Of a DNA stretch of 5,799 bases, positions 5,542 to 5,799 are shown piece by piece (positions within the stretch are counted from its first letter, which is position 1; each line of letters starts with the position of its first letter). The position numbers and the translations under genes were made by a program. The notes under the pieces are model-generated. The model made no database searches. It was not told where the DNA came from and saw only the letters and a list, made by a program, of their open reading frames with translations. This DNA comes from DASSFZ01 sp035283185 (GTDB lineage: Bacteria > Chloroflexota > Anaerolineae > Fen-1058): positions 1 through 5,799 of the forward strand of contig DATEUJ010000170.1 of assembly GCA_035283185.1 (NCBI GenBank). The letters run 5' to 3'.

Positions 5542-5799
5542 ATGTTCCGCTCGAAACGTAGGTTGTTGCTGACATGGAGCGTGATGGCCGTCGCTGCATT
5601 GCTCCTGTCGGCATGCCCCGCGCCCGCCGCGCCTGCCACGCCGACCGCGCCGGCAGCACAGTTGGCCGTAGGTATTGTGCTGCCGACGAAGGACGAGCCG
5701 CGCTGGATTCAGGACGAGACCCGGTTCAAGGAGGCGCTCACCGCCGCCGGCTACGATGTTGAGATTCTGTTCAGCCAGGGTGACTCCGCCAAGGAAAAG
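5542..5799 (+). CDS. sugar ABC transporter substrate-binding lipoprotein (ChvE-like), 5' part
   Basis: The first 86 residues are present; the gene runs off the window. The N-terminus is a lipoprotein signal: basic n-region (RSKRR, 3-7), hydrophobic stretch (8-22) and lipobox LSAC with C25 as lipidation site. A short linker rich in Pro, Ala and Thr (26-40) follows, as in membrane-anchored binding proteins. The mature domain then starts LAVGIVLPTKDEPRWIQDETRFKEALTAAGYDVEILFSQGDSAKEK, a typical first beta-alpha-beta unit of the type 1 periplasmic sugar-binding fold (ribose/xylose/multiple-sugar, ChvE group). It would capture sugars outside the membrane for an ABC importer whose ATPase and permease genes are expected next. 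AAGGAGG at 5529-5535 lies 6 bases before the ATG, an excellent site that fixes the start. It has its own promoter and a possible LacI-type operator. Substrate cannot be named from this portion. Confidence 0.85.
   Translation, partial: MFRSKRRLLLTWSVMAVAALLLSACPAPAAPATPTAPAAQLAVGIVLPTKDEPRWIQDETRFKEALTAAGYDVEILFSQGDSAKEK

Noticed and set aside
1..5799. CRISPR array, tRNA/rRNA gene, insertion sequence or phage attachment site
   Set aside because: I saw no regularly spaced repeats, tRNA-like cloverleaf, transposase motif or terminal inverted repeats with target duplications in this window.

Overview
The window is a bacterial chromosomal segment, mostly GC-rich, with tightly packed genes, strong Shine-Dalgarno sites and sigma70-like promoters. 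Two stretches are visibly less GC-rich: gene 1, and the toxin-antitoxin pair at 2547-3135 (roughly 50% GC in sampled lines, against about 65-75% in the metabolic genes). The gene types (GxxExxY protein, cysteine-cluster GMC oxidoreductase, DUF4258/YgiT-type pair, ChvE-like sugar-binding lipoprotein) would suit a Chloroflexota-like or other free-living heterotroph. That assignment is a guess from gene content, not a demonstrated placement.

Layout. (1) 68-868, plus strand: a double-domain GxxExxY (PD-(D/E)XK-fold) protein whose second domain has lost its catalytic-type residues. It overlaps the next gene by 4 bases (ATGA). (2) 865-2568, plus: a GMC-family FAD oxidoreductase, cholesterol-oxidase-like, with a ferredoxin-like cysteine cluster. 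(3) 2547-3135, minus: a two-gene DUF4258 toxin / YgiT-type antitoxin operon. Its antitoxin 3' end overlaps the GMC 3' end by 22 bases, and it has a very good sigma70 promoter at 3196-3224. (4) 3225-3324, plus: a decayed N-terminal fragment of a Gfo/Idh/MocA dehydrogenase, paralogous to the intact gene downstream and broken by frameshifts. (5) 3346-5319, plus: a secreted alpha/beta hydrolase followed after 24 bases by an intact Gfo/Idh/MocA dehydrogenase, probably one operon. (6) 5320-5541: a regulatory region with a LacI-type palindrome, a good promoter and a roughly 150-base leader. (7) 5542 to the window end, plus: the start of a sugar-ABC-transporter substrate-binding lipoprotein.

The right half reads as a carbohydrate uptake and oxidation locus: an exported hydrolase, a cytoplasmic sugar or polyol dehydrogenase and a sugar-binding lipoprotein under its own probably repressor-controlled promoter. 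The left half is more accessory in character. I see no clear evidence of a wholly new system. The points most worth a second look are the relic dehydrogenase bracketing the hydrolase, the catalytically emptied second GxxExxY domain coupled to an oxidoreductase, and the variant zinc-site antitoxin.
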